From: Lunularia cruciata
Taxonomy: Eukaryota > Streptophyta > Marchantiopsida > Lunulariales > Lunulariaceae
Reading direction: 5' to 3'
Length of the DNA: 64,000 bases
Assembly: GCA_948567375.1 (NCBI GenBank)
Contig: OX419755.1
Coordinates: forward strand, 72,172,944-72,236,943
Part shown: positions 36,801-47,637 of the stretch, piece after piece
How positions within the stretch are numbered: the stretch's first letter is position 1
Layout of the letters: the number at the start of each line of letters is the position of its first letter
Position numbers and translations under genes: made by a program
The notes under the pieces: generated by a model
The model's input: only the letters and a program-made list of their open reading frames with translations
Told to the model about the DNA's origin: nothing
The model's database searches: none

Positions 36801-37290
36801 AATATTGCTTTAAACAAACTATTATTGCGTCTTCTTCCAAGTTGATTAAATACTCACCAAATTGCATGGGCATTCTATGCATCTGCTTGATCTTCCAAGC
36901 AAAGATGTCTTGATACTCTTGAACCAACAAAAAATATTCTTTGTACTCTTTCAAAGAGACTTGAGATAGTCTTTAGCTATGATAACTTCTGGAAAATCCC
37001 TTGCACATGACTTACATAACTAGTTCCCAACAAGACTGATTGTTCCTCTCAATCTTTGGAATTGTCATACACTTTTGCTTTTTCTTCAACTTTGTAACAC
37101 TCCAAGTAGTTGATTGCATCTTCCTCCAAATAATATTTTGAGTTGTTTTCCTCTAAGGAAATGGTTTCTCCAAGATGAGAGGTTTTCTTCCAACACATTG
37201 TAACAATCTTTTGATCTACTACTTCATGACCTTGGAATTGGAGCTTATGTTGATAGCAATCTATATTCATCCAAGCTCCATATATTCAAG
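33900..37290 (-). mobile_element. gypsy pol (protease region, RT, RNase H, integrase), degenerate, interrupted by an LTR
   Basis: Minus-strand pol read right to left. A polar pre-RT region (37270-37049, following the protease zone) comes first, then RT at about 36.9-36.15. The catalytic site reads VFINNICVF, so the two catalytic Asp are Asn, both explained by G-to-A changes. After the inserted LTR (35538-36117) come RNase H at 35494-35219 (TKLLKKSKEYLWTKKHEEAL, then IAIGVVLSQKD) and an RNase H tail at 35189-34983. Integrase zinc-domain sequence follows at about 34.75-34.6 with HYAL and YWWPTM. Left of that the remains fade. It is dead by substitutions, stops and the insertion. Confidence 0.75.
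35533..36122 (-). repeat. solo LTR, family C (copy 2), with 5-bp target duplication
   Basis: A complete LTR of 580 bp at 35538-36117, minus orientation, starting TGTAGCTAG and ending TTACA in that orientation, hence TG...CA termini. It is flanked by CATGA (35533-35537) and CATGG (36118-36122), a 5-bp target-site duplication with one difference. It splits the older minus-strand pol between RT and RNase H. There is no internal region, so it is a solo LTR left by recombination. Confidence 0.85.
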
Positions 37291-37639
37291 GTCTTCCTAT
37301 AAATAGAGGATAACTTGTCTTCATGACAAGAAAAAGAACAAATTAGTTCAAGTGGAAAGGTTCTCCACCTATTGTAGTCAAGATGTTAGACAATAATTCC
37401 AAAGGTCTCCTCCGGGTTTGATTTGTAAATTTCAAGATCCAAAGTGTAGGCTCAAATATAGAGTATCCAAGATGATGAGTGGTCTCCTATATCATTACAT
37501 TGATTCTTGACCCAAAGTCTATGGGAGCATACTTAATTACATAACCTACTATCTCCACTTCTACTTTTGGTGAACCCAAATCTTCTAAGATAAGATAAGT
37601 AAATAAGTAGATAGGATAAGTGATGAACAATCCAGATAT

Positions 37640-38283
37640 AAATAAGAGATTTCAAGTATTTTACTTAGTTGTTGGATTTCTTTGGTGAGAAATAGGAAAA
37701 TCTATATAGGGCTTTAGCTCAATGCATTTTAATTTCACTTTTTGGTAATCAAGGAAATTAGCAAAAGGAACTTCTAAACTCTCTAACACTTTTTTTCTAC
37801 ACATTGAGTATTGATTGGATGATTATTTTGAGTAGTCGTGAGGACCTTGAAGTATGAACGTAGGTGCTTTAGTGTAGGAAGGCATTTATACTTGTTTGAA
37901 ATGTTTGATTCCTAGGGTTCTGAAGAAGTGAGGAAGTATATGGAAGTGTTCAAGGTAATTTGGAGCATTGAAGGTAACAAAAAATATAAAGCAAGTCAAT
38001 CAATCAATACAAAGATTCCTTTGGAGTTGCGCCTTCTAGGAAGTGTGTGGCCATTGGAGTGGAAGCCTTTGGCATGAAGTGACCTTTGGTATGAAGTGAA
38101 TTTTAGCATGAAGTGACCCATCACCTTCAAGAATAATTTGGAAGAGATTTGTAGTGAAGTGATTTTTTCTCTTTCTTGTAGTGCACCATACGTGGTTAGA
38201 CTATGCCCAAGAGGTTAATAATAAAGAACCATTATATGTGATATTTTTCTTCAATTCTAGCCAATTTCAACCCGTTTCCAAGC
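37640..38283 (+). repeat. LTR-like repeat, family D (copy 1)
   Basis: Alignable with 44550-45240 in the same orientation. Shared landmarks are TTGAGTATTG, AGTAG-CGTGAGGA, GTGCCTTCTAGGAAG, GGCCTTTGGAG-like runs, TTTGTAGTGAAGTGAT and CCCAAGAGGTTA. A TATAAATAAG near 37638 could be its promoter. The 3' end is missing: similarity stops near 38283, before any primer site. Confidence 0.55.
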
Positions 38284-40400
38284 TATCACAAGTTCCATGC
38301 AGCACATGCATAAGGAGCTCATTATGCCAATTTAGCCTAGTCATTTGACCTCATTAGATTTAATATTAACTATTTGTAGGAGACAACTTCTTGCAGCCAA
38401 GTTGGTAGTTGGATGAATGACAAGTCTATTGCTTACTTTTATATTATAGTAGTGGTAACATTAGCTCAGTATAGTTAGTGACTATATCATTGCTATAAGC
38501 ATTCAATCATTGCATGACTTAGCATGTTGAGTTACTAGAGAGGAAGATCTTTAATAAGAGCAAGCAACAAATGGATTTTAATACCAACATCACAAAAACA
38601 TCAAAGGTATCTAAGCATATCTTTTTAGGTCAAGCTAGGGACCTGAGTTGCTTGACATGGAGATTGGGTATTAGATTGGTTGAGCAACTTGTGAAGTAAT
38701 CAATAGGTATTATTTTTGTGAGCTTTGAGCCTACTATGACAATATAAGCACATGTTGAGAGTGGTATGATAAGTAAGCTTGGTATTCTTGGCACAAACTA
38801 GTGATTAATAGTGAGAATATTCTACTTGAGGTACATCAAAGTGAGTATGATATACTTGAAATACACACTTGGTCTACTTAGAATATAGTCACATGATGTG
38901 TGGAGTTTGTGGCTAGAGCAAAGAGTTTTTTTGTGATGTTATGGACTCTTGTAGTTGGATGCATGATAGTATTGCTCTTGAGATTTGTGTGTAGCAACCA
39001 TTCATTATGTCTTCCACCCCTACTATGGTTACAAAGTACACTTGGGAGCTAGATATTGGACAATAGAAGATAGACAAATACTTGGGGGGTTCTTGAAGAG
39101 CTACACAAGTTGTTTTACTTTCATTATGAAAGCGTATGTGCTTTAAAGGACCTAATATTTTGATTAAGTTGACTAATACTACACTAGTCTTCTACTTATT
39201 TAAAGATATATTGATTTGGAGAGAGCTTTGATTTAGAGTAAAATGCAAGATCTATTCAAAGATGTTTTGGTTGAAAAACCTCACATGGAGAGTATTTTGT
39301 TGTTACAATGATACTTGTAACATTCATTTGAGAATATATGATCTATTGGGATATTTAGTTTGATATAGCAAGTTTTTGAAAGATATTTTTTACATAGATT
39401 TTAATTAAAATTTTAAATTAGATATGATTAGCTAGAGTTAGGAATAGCCAAGATAGAAATAATCTTATTTGGAGACATTGAAAGAATAAGCACCAATAAT
39501 TTGGATTTTAGTATAAAATTTTGTATTATTGCTAGACGTTTAGTTTTGAGGGAAGAACTAAGCACTCTTGGATCCAAGAGCTTTTTTGGTATGGGTTTTT
39601 CTATAGTTCAAGGATAGCCTATGTTAAGGGATCCTTGACTTAATTTTATGTCAAGATAAGCCCGCATGCTTATGTGGATTCTTCCCATGACTTTTCTCTT
39701 GTGATGATTTTTGGCCTAGTAAATTGAGTTATTCTAGTAATTAGTAACTTTTGGATGTAAAATTTTCACAAGCATATAAGCTAAGGATGGAAAAATACTC
39801 ATCATCATTTTATTTGAAGATAAATCTCTCTAAGTTCTCCAATTAGAAAATGGCTAGAGTCTTGGAGTTGCTTTGGAGTTTTTGTCTTGAAGGTGTGTCC
39901 TAAGGCTTGGTTCTTTGCCTTCTTAGTTCTTGGTATGTTACCTTAATTCTCATTAGAGTTTCATTCTAAGTGAGAAACAAGCTAGCTCATATGTATGGTT
40001 TTTTTCTTGGAATCTCTTTAGAAGGCATGAGAATGTTTTGTATACAATTCTATATTAGATTAAAGAAGACTATGAAAGCTCACTTTGAGAATATGTTATT
40101 GGAGGAGAAAATTGAATTTATGCTAGCAAAACTAGATTTATTTCCTAGACCTTCTAGTTCATTACAATATTTGTGAGATGAAATTTTACATCTTGTACAT
40201 TGGAGTGTACTCTAAGAGATTGTGTAAGGTAAATTTGCAACTTTCTGAGATTAACTTAATTTTGGGAAGAATTTCAAGTTTGAGATATGGACTTGACATT
40301 TTTATAGAATAGATTAATCTATCTTCTTTCTTTAACTTGGATCACTTGAAATTACAATGAGAACCTCTCTATAGGGTCAAGTGCTCCTTAGGAGATCTTA
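38284..40400 (+). other. decayed retroelement DNA, probably gag region
   Basis: No intact ORF except a 68-codon chance-sized one at 39970-40176. The position ahead of a plus-strand RT suggests gag of the same element, but I could not place a zinc knuckle or capsid motif with certainty. Confidence 0.35.
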
Positions 40401-40429
40401 GATTCAACTTGGTATGCAAAGATCCTTAG

Positions 40430-41190
40430 GAATTTAGATCTTCAAGCATGTCCCATCAATTATGGATTAAGGATGATGCAAAAGATCAAGATAGCATTAT
40501 GTGCAATTGATATGTTTTATCAATGGTGGTTCTTTTGAGGAGGGGTAAAGGACTCTATTATTGAGTTCCAAAGAGCTATGGATACGATACTAACAAGATT
40601 TAATTTTGCTTGGTATTACATTGATGATATTTTGGTCAATAGTGATATTGTGGAGGAGTATGAGAGATATTTGTTGAAGGTGTTTTAGAGGTTCACATCT
40701 CATGTAATCAAATTACATCTTAGGAGGTGTAAATTCTTTCAAGAGCAAGTTGAGTATTTGGATCACTTTATCTACCTTGGTGGACTTGTTCAATAAAAAA
40801 AGGTAGAGGCCATTGCATGTATTATTCAACCTATAGATTTGAGTAGTTGTAAACATTCCTTAGATTAGTAAACTTATATTATTGATATATTAGAAGGTTT
40901 AGATTAATTGTCAAGGCCTTGACAAAGTTGAACAAGCTTTGCACATGAGTTGTATGAGAATCAGCAAGAGAGAGATTTTGTAAAACTCAAGGAGAAGTTC
41001 ACATTCTCTTTGAACCTCAAGATTGCTATCAGAGGATGCTCATTCTAAGTTCATATCCATTGGAGCATATTAGAGCTTGGGACAATGCTCAACAAAAAAA
41101 TGATGAGGGGAAATAATTTGTGATATTTTATACTAGTCACAAACATCTGATCAAAGATGAAGTATATATAAGAAAGAATGTTTGGTAGTA
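40430..41190 (+). pseudogene. gypsy reverse transcriptase remains
   Basis: The plus strand reads FQRAMDTILTRF then WYYIDDILVNS at about 40.61-40.64 kb (the YxDD catalytic motif is preserved), followed by KLHLRRCKFFQEQVEYLDHF and YLGGLVQ, the thumb region typical of gypsy RT, with stops between. It closely resembles the minus-strand RT at 19.2-19.5 kb. RNase H is continued on the far side of the inserted LTR at 41196-41620. Confidence 0.75.
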
Positions 41191-41625
41191 CTATGTGTAA
41201 CAATATGGAGTTTAGCAACGTAGTTAGTAAGGCTAACAAAGTAGAGAATAAGCCAAATTAACCTAGAATATTCTAGAAGCATCTAGGAAGCTTCTTGGGA
41301 AGCTTCCCAACTAGCTAACTTGCACCCCAAGCAAATAGCTTCTAAAAGGAAGCTTCTAGAAGCTTCTTACTAGCTTAGCTTGCACACCAAGTAGGCGGCT
41401 TCTAGAAGGAAGCTTCTTGAGAAGCTTCCTAGTTAACTTGGCTTGCACTCTAAGAAAGCGGCTCAAGGAAGCTTCTTGAGAACCTTCTCAAGGGCTTTGT
41501 ATGCTACCTATAAATACCAAAGCCAAAGCTCATGCTAGGCATTTGGAGTTTTCCCTCATTCAAGCATCCCAATGTGAGCTTCCATTCTTCTATTTCTCTC
41601 CTTGGTCTTGGTCTTTTACACTATG
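41191..41625 (+). repeat. solo LTR, family A, with perfect 5-bp target duplication
   Basis: LTR at 41196-41620 (425 bp), starting TGTAACAATATGG and ending TTTTACA. It is flanked by CTATG at 41191-41195 and again at 41621-41625. Plus orientation; TATA box TATAAAT at 41509-41515. Upstream are several GAAGCTTC palindromes, of which 41349-41366 reads GAAnnTTCnnGAAnnTTC without mismatch. It sits inside RNase H of a plus-strand gypsy element and has no internal region. Confidence 0.9.
41349..41366 (+). promoter_or_regulatory. perfect four-unit heat-shock-element-like motif in LTR
   Basis: GAAGCTTCTAGAAGCTTC matches the nGAAnnTTCnnGAAnnTTCn consensus for heat-shock-factor binding, about 145 bp upstream of the LTR TATA box. 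Further GAAGCTTC units at about 41287-41307, 41408-41430 and 41468-41480 are spaced less regularly. Binding is inferred from consensus only. Confidence 0.5.
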
Positions 41626-41930
41626 GATGGTAGCATATTTTTGATATCGTGTGTTTGGAAACCTCTTCACTCGTTTGGAAAGCACTTCACTCTCATTATA
41701 GGTTATCAACCATTAAAGTGGTTGATGGAGTTTGAAAAGCTTTTAGGAAGGCTTTATCATGTCCTTTTCAATGCCTATGTTAGGACACTTGAGTTATTAT
41801 CTTGGTGGTTGCAATTGTATGTGTAGCTTTTAATAGACTGCTTAATGGTGGTTACTTATAGTCTTGGGTTTCCTTAAGCACTTGTAGAACCACCATTCAC
41901 ACTATCAATAACATTGGATGTGTTGTTAGG
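41626..41930 (+). pseudogene. gypsy RNase H remains
   Basis: The plus strand reads VWKPLHSFGKHFTLIIGYQP then LKWLMEFEKLLGRL, matching the RNase H segment with the ITDHQPLKWLM pattern of gypsy elements. The conserved Asp of the D-x-QPL pattern is replaced (IIGYQPL). It continues the RT from the left side of the solo LTR. Confidence 0.7.
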
Positions 41931-41940
41931 GTTGGGTTTC

Positions 41941-42307
41941 TTGGTTCCCCAAGAAGAGGTATACCTCAAAGTGGAGCATTAAAGAGCTCACTTCTTTTTT
42001 GTTGAGCCTTATGAGCTTATGGCTATAATGGAGAAAATTGGTGCATATAGTTTGGATCATATGATGCTAGAGTAGGCTTTTCAATTTTATGTGTTTTTGG
42101 TGGAGTATATAATGCTTATTGGTTTCCCAAGAAGAGGTATACCTCAAAGAAGAGTTTTAGAAAACTCACTTCTTTTGTATTGAGCCTCTTGAGCTCATGG
42201 CTATGATAGATAAAAGCCTATGAGTGTAATTTAGATCATATGGTGCTAAAGTGGGTTTTGCTTTATTAAGAGTAATTGCATGTGCTTTTTAGTAGAGTAT
42301 GTAACTT
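41941..42307. repeat. two-copy direct repeat of about 180 bp
   Basis: Units start TTGGTTCCCCAAGAAGAGGT at 41941 and TTGGTTTCCCAAGAAGAGGT at 42119. Both continue ATACCTCAAAG, CTCACTTCTTTT, TTGAGCC, GATCATATG-TGCTA and end near GGAGTATATAA or AGAGTATGTAA. A third relative is at about 30.24-30.42 kb. Confidence 0.75.
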
Positions 42308-42309
42308 TC

Positions 42310-44540
42310 TGATTTGTGATTATTTTGGCACTTACAAAAAAATTTGTAACCTCCTTTATAAGGTGTGCTTCTATAGTATATAACGCATCAATATATGTTA
42401 TATGGCAGATAAGATATACACACAATAGTACTAATACTACCACTAACAAACCTAATTAGTACCCCCAATATGGAAAATATGCAATCCTATACCCACCTGA
42501 CCACCAAAATATAGTTTAATTCTACCATTTTATATGTAATTAGGATTTTTTAACAACAATTCTAATTTGCAACTTCATTACATAACTAACTCCAAGTTGC
42601 ATTTAGCATTTTAATTTTGAATTTCATTACAATGAACATTATTACCAAAGCATTATTACATTTTTCCATAAGATATTTTTGTTAATATATTCCTTTCATA
42701 CAATGGTTTCTTTGATGAACTATTTGCATCTTGAGTTTAATATTCTACTCAATATAGTTGAAATTTATAATTAGATAATGTAGTTTTTCTTATTTGAAAT
42801 ATTTTCTTATGTATTGATGAACTAGAACTGTGAGTGTTATAATTTCCAGAATATTATTGATATAATTAACTTAGGGTATGGAATCCATTAAAAATTCATC
42901 AATGGAAGCCATGAAAAATTCAAAAAAGTAGAACACCATGAAAATATGATCTTCTTATTTCCATCAGAAGAAATATAGAGAAATCAGCCAACCCTACCAG
43001 TAATATAATTTAGATATCTGAGTTTACAACCTATATCAACATTTTTTTGTATATATGTAAAAACATTGATTAACTTCTTGTATTCCAAGAAATTTATTTT
43101 TTGGAAAACAGTAAAAAATAAATTATAATTTATTACATCAATTATAATTCAATATTCAAGATATTTTATACTTCTTACCTCCAAGTTTAATATAATACCT
43201 CAGTCAAGTACAGCTTTGTCATAGTGACTATGCACTAATGTACTTTATGCATTGTAAGCTTAATATTCAATCTACCACAAACTACAATTACAATGTAGTT
43301 CTAATCAAATTTATTATAATCACAATTTGGACTTGATAAAGTCAAAATATAAGATATAAATACTATATAATAATAATTTTACTTTAATACCTAATTTGAA
43401 GAAATTTAAATAATTATAATCTTTTATATTATGTTATCAAAAATTTAAGATAAGTTAAAGAGTCCAAATGATAAAAAAGTTATTTGTGATAATATTTAGA
43501 AAGAAATTGCTAAAAAATGCTTATAAAGTGAAGAGATTATAATGTAAAGTCCATTCAATCATTTCTCTCTCATTATGCTCCTCCTTAAACATTGTTTAGT
43601 TAAAAAGACATACTTATGTAAATATTTTCATTTGAGGTTGCATTATAATGAATGTTCTAGAACCCAAAAGGAAGGCGCCTAAAACCTAAAACTTAAAATC
43701 ATGCAAAATTGGCAATAAGATTAGATTTTAAGGTATCATGGTAGATACTCTATAACTCAAAGCAAAGGCATTAAATAAAAATTTTATATGGAGGAAATTG
43801 AAAATTACTAAAATATTAGATCACCCATAGTAAATAATTAACTCTCAAAATCATAAAAGAAGATTGTTACAATATAATTGACATGTTTGACAGTGAAAAG
43901 ATCATACTTTTCTCATCTAACATGAGGAATACTTACAATAAAACTAAAGCAATGACAAGTAAGAAAGTAGTAAAGGATATGTAAGAAGAATAATGATTAG
44001 AAAGAGAGCTCCTAGTAATAGTAAAAAATGGAAGAAGACTTAGAAACTTTTATTTAATTTGATAACCAATGACCATGAATGTTTATCTACACACTAAAGA
44101 TAGGAGATGAACCTAGAGATTTTCATTTCTCAATTTAATTTTATAAAATAATTTTTAGTTATATTATCACTTAAATGTTGTAATTCCTTCCAAACATAAA
44201 TTTACAAACCAAAGAAGAAGCTACAAGTACAAACAAGAAGAATCTTTCCAAGATCTTTGGGATCAGTTAATGAAGATTGCAAAGAATGCAACCAAAGACA
44301 AGATGACTACTCCTTAGAATAGTTAGTGGCAAAGGTAATTCTTTGCAATAGTATTTGGAGCCAAAGAAACCTTCTTAGTTGTATAGACCTTTGTAGTTGT
44401 AAATACCTTTGGGGAGGAGAGCCTTTGGAGTTGTATAAACCTTTGTAGTTGTCACCTTCAGAGTTGTAAGTCCAAAGGTATGTAAATTTTATATGTTTAT
44501 TGGAGAACAACTTTCTTGATATATGTAAGGTACCTAATTA
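42310..44540. other. AT-rich DNA without assignable features
   Basis: Very AT-rich. No ORF above chance length, no conserved protein, no RNA gene and no clear repeat boundaries. Probably relic transposon DNA, but I cannot show it. Confidence 0.4.
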
Positions 44541-44549
44541 ACCTGCATG

Positions 44550-45316
44550 TGCTTAGGATAAGATAGGATTGGAAACAAATTGCACAGTATATATGTAGGC
44601 AAAAGGTCTTTGGAGTAATTCCACAATTAGATCTCTTTGGGATTGTGCTTGAGAAAGAATTGAAGGCTTAAGCCCAATGTAAGTCAAGTTCATTATTTAT
44701 TTATCTAAGTTCAACAAGAGATCTCTAAGGTCTTTATTGCTCATTGCTTGCAATCTGAGTATTGGTGAATGCTTCTATTGAGTAGTGGTGAGGAATCTTT
44801 TCAATAGGATCATAGGTGCTTGAGTGTAAGGAGGCATTTGTACTTGTAAGGATCCATAGGGTTATGAAGGAGCAAAGACACTATATTGAAGGTTCATAGA
44901 TGAGTAAGAGCAATGAAAGTACCATGAAATCAAAGGAAAAATACATTTGGCCAAAATGAAAACTCAGACTTGTGCCTTCTAGGAAGAGTAACATGTAACC
45001 TTTGGAGTTGACGTCTTTGGGGTGGAGTGGCCTTTGGAGTAGAGTCAGTCCTCACTTTCAAGACTTACTTGGAATCAATTTGTAGTGAAAGTGATCTTTA
45101 GTTTTTGGTTTTTTGTAGTGTGCCACAAGAGATGACACTACACTATTCTGGGAGGAGTTCTTGCCCAAGAGGTTATAAACACAATAATAAACTAACTATA
45201 AGATAGTGACACTTCTATTCAATTCTAGCTAGTTTTTTTACTCATATCTTTGAGGGAACAACCTATTACTTACCAATATATCACTTTTTGGTTGACACTA
45301 AGTTACCGCATACTTT
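44550..45316 (+). repeat. LTR-like repeat, family D (copy 2)
   Basis: Plus-strand relative of 37640-38283. It has a TATATATG near 44588 and ends close to GGTTGACACTAAGTTACC, just before a primer-site-like sequence. Its last about 130 bp are repeated at 45530-45672. Confidence 0.55.
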
Positions 45317-45317
45317 T

Positions 45318-45334
45318 TGGTGCCATTGATGGGG
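45318..45334 (+). other. decayed tRNA-Asp-type primer binding site
   Basis: TGGTGCCATTGATGGGG compares with TGGCGCCGTTGCCGGGG, the tRNA-Asp-complementary site of Tat/Athila-type plant gypsy elements. 13 of 17 positions match and three of the four differences are transitions. Its place right after a family-D LTR supports it. Confidence 0.55.
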
Positions 45335-45680
45335 TACATTCTTTGGAGGAGCAAGATATGAAGACAAACATGGCAATGATTATCATTAGATTCAGCATGA
45401 GGAGATATTTAGACAACTCATGACCTAAGAGCATTCAAGAGAAATCAGAAACCCAAAGTTGAGTGGTGTGCAGCACAAGAAAGAAAAGCTCAAGAAAAAT
45501 TTGATAATCTTCTAGGATTATTTCAAACACAAGAGGTTAAATATGCAATAATAAATGAGCTACAAGATTGTGACACTTTTCTTTAGTTCTAGCAATATCC
45601 GACCAATATCTTTGAGCAAACAACTTGTTACTTACCAATATGTCACTTTTTGGTTGACATTGGGTTACAACACTGAATAA
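45335..45680 (+). repeat. gag start fragment and duplicated LTR end
   Basis: About 190 bp of leader/gag-like sequence after the primer site passes near 45530 into a second copy of the family-D LTR end (landmarks AAGAGGTTA, CAATAATAAA, TTACTTACCAATAT, CACTTTTTGGTTGACA). This looks like an internal deletion joining gag to a 3' LTR, leaving about 140 bp. Confidence 0.5.
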
Positions 45681-47630
45681 AGATATTAACAAGGTTTTTC
45701 TGTCAATGGATAATGCTTTATGTCAAATACTTAGAAAAAATTAAACTATAAAAATTTAAATTATCTATGGGTTCAAATATATCAAGTTAACCAATGTGGA
45801 GATGGTATTCTTAAAAAATAAATACAACCAAATTTGTCCTCTAGATGCAACAATATTTAGTCTTGTGACCTGATATAGCTTAAATACTCAGATGGTAGAT
45901 TGTACATTGTAGCTTCTTGGAGGAAATAAAAAATCATCACCATTGAAAGCATCCATAAGATTAACAATTGTTTAATTATTCGGATATGACTCCCAGATTT
46001 ACAACAAGAACTTCATAAACACAACTATATGTTACATTGGGTATATCTGCTGTGATTCACTATCTCATGAACATATGTTTTTAACTCAAGATTTATATCT
46101 TAGCTGTATAGATGTACTTATCAATTGATAAATTGTTTTATATATAGTGTAAGTCATATTATTGATGATCTATGAGCTCAACCTAAGTTTTATTTGAATA
46201 TTTAGACTTTTGTGATAATGAATCTTATGTTTATGGATACCAAATGAACTTAAAAAGATTTCCACATATTAAATTCTTGCGTCATACCCATGTCTATGAG
46301 GACCACATCTCCAGAGTTTTAGTAGTAAATCTGGGATGCATGTGTAGACGATTAACTAGAACCAGATCCTTGACCACCCTATGAAAGCAGTTCAATTACT
46401 TGGAAGCTTATCCTAGAAGTAGAATAAACTCAAATTGACTTTTCGTGTTTGGTTAAAGTTGAACCTTGTCGATGGTTTCTTCAATACTATTTGTCATTTT
46501 GGTAGCAATATAAACTTCTTAGCTGATTTCGTGCTCTTAGGAAGTTTGTCTTCATCTTGAAAATTGTTGAAATTTACCATCTTTCCACATCGATATCTTT
46601 TGTTAGCTCGAATTCTACCACCATTGAAAAGAGTACTCCCAGCCTTTTCTCCAGTGGATCAGTTTATGCCGATCATTTAGAAAAGAACTCGTACTTTGTA
46701 CACCTCAGGCTACTTCTAGTGGTTACAGAATAGATCCAAAGGCCTGAAATCTGCAATGTTCCTTATGGACTTTCAGAAGAAGCACATCTTCATATGAGTT
46801 ATTCCTGCAGGTATGTTTGTAAACACATCAAGATAGTTGTGATGCTCGAGGAGACCATTGGAACTTCGTGCTATGTTAGTTAGTATCAATGAGCCTCCGA
46901 CTTCAGTTAGAGACTATTGATTTCATGTTCAGTTTGATGATCGGACGCAGTCCCCATACACGCGCAGAACACGTTCCTGTGGGCAGAATTAGATTCAGGT
47001 TGGAAACTGTTTGTTGACAAAGCGAAGATCTGTGCAGCTATCGTGCTAACGGTGTAAACGAGTGCTTATAAAATTCACATGAGATTCACTTCAAGATTGC
47101 ACTTGTGAAGTTTATCACACTCGAAATACGAGACTTTGGAAAGGAGGATCCATTAATGTCATTAGCATTAAGCCCTGTATATTCATCCAATTATCAGGGT
47201 TTATAATATTGACTTGTATTAAATGCAATCATCTGGTGTAGTGTGTGGTTCATTTGACTCAGAACATTATCGTATGTTTCTATTCTCGATCCTATCCGTG
47301 TCATATGCTTTAGGTCACGTCGCACTAATCGTAGGCAAGTGCCTGGAGTTTGTCTGTACAGTACACGTGAAGTTACCGACAGATAAGATTGATTACTTAA
47401 CCTCTTGGAAATTATTCGACTTCGTTAAACATAAGCATTTACTTCACTCCTAGTGGGAATAACGAACATAGCATAGCCACAATGATGGGTATGACGCAGA
47501 CAAGCTGATGTACTGTATTGATTAGAAACGCAACTCAATGGCATATCCAAATACAGCGCTCATGGAAACGTCAACTCCGTTTAAAGAATAACATTTGTGA
47601 TAAGCGTTTCCTGACTTGCCTGCTGAACCT
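45681..47630. other. unassigned flank of gene island 2
   Basis: GC content rises from left to right toward PIG-U. No conserved protein was found. The ORF at 47223-47453 is unremarkable. The right part should contain the PIG-U 3' UTR on the minus strand, but no single poly(A) signal stands out. Confidence 0.4.
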
Positions 47631-47637
47631 GCATAAT

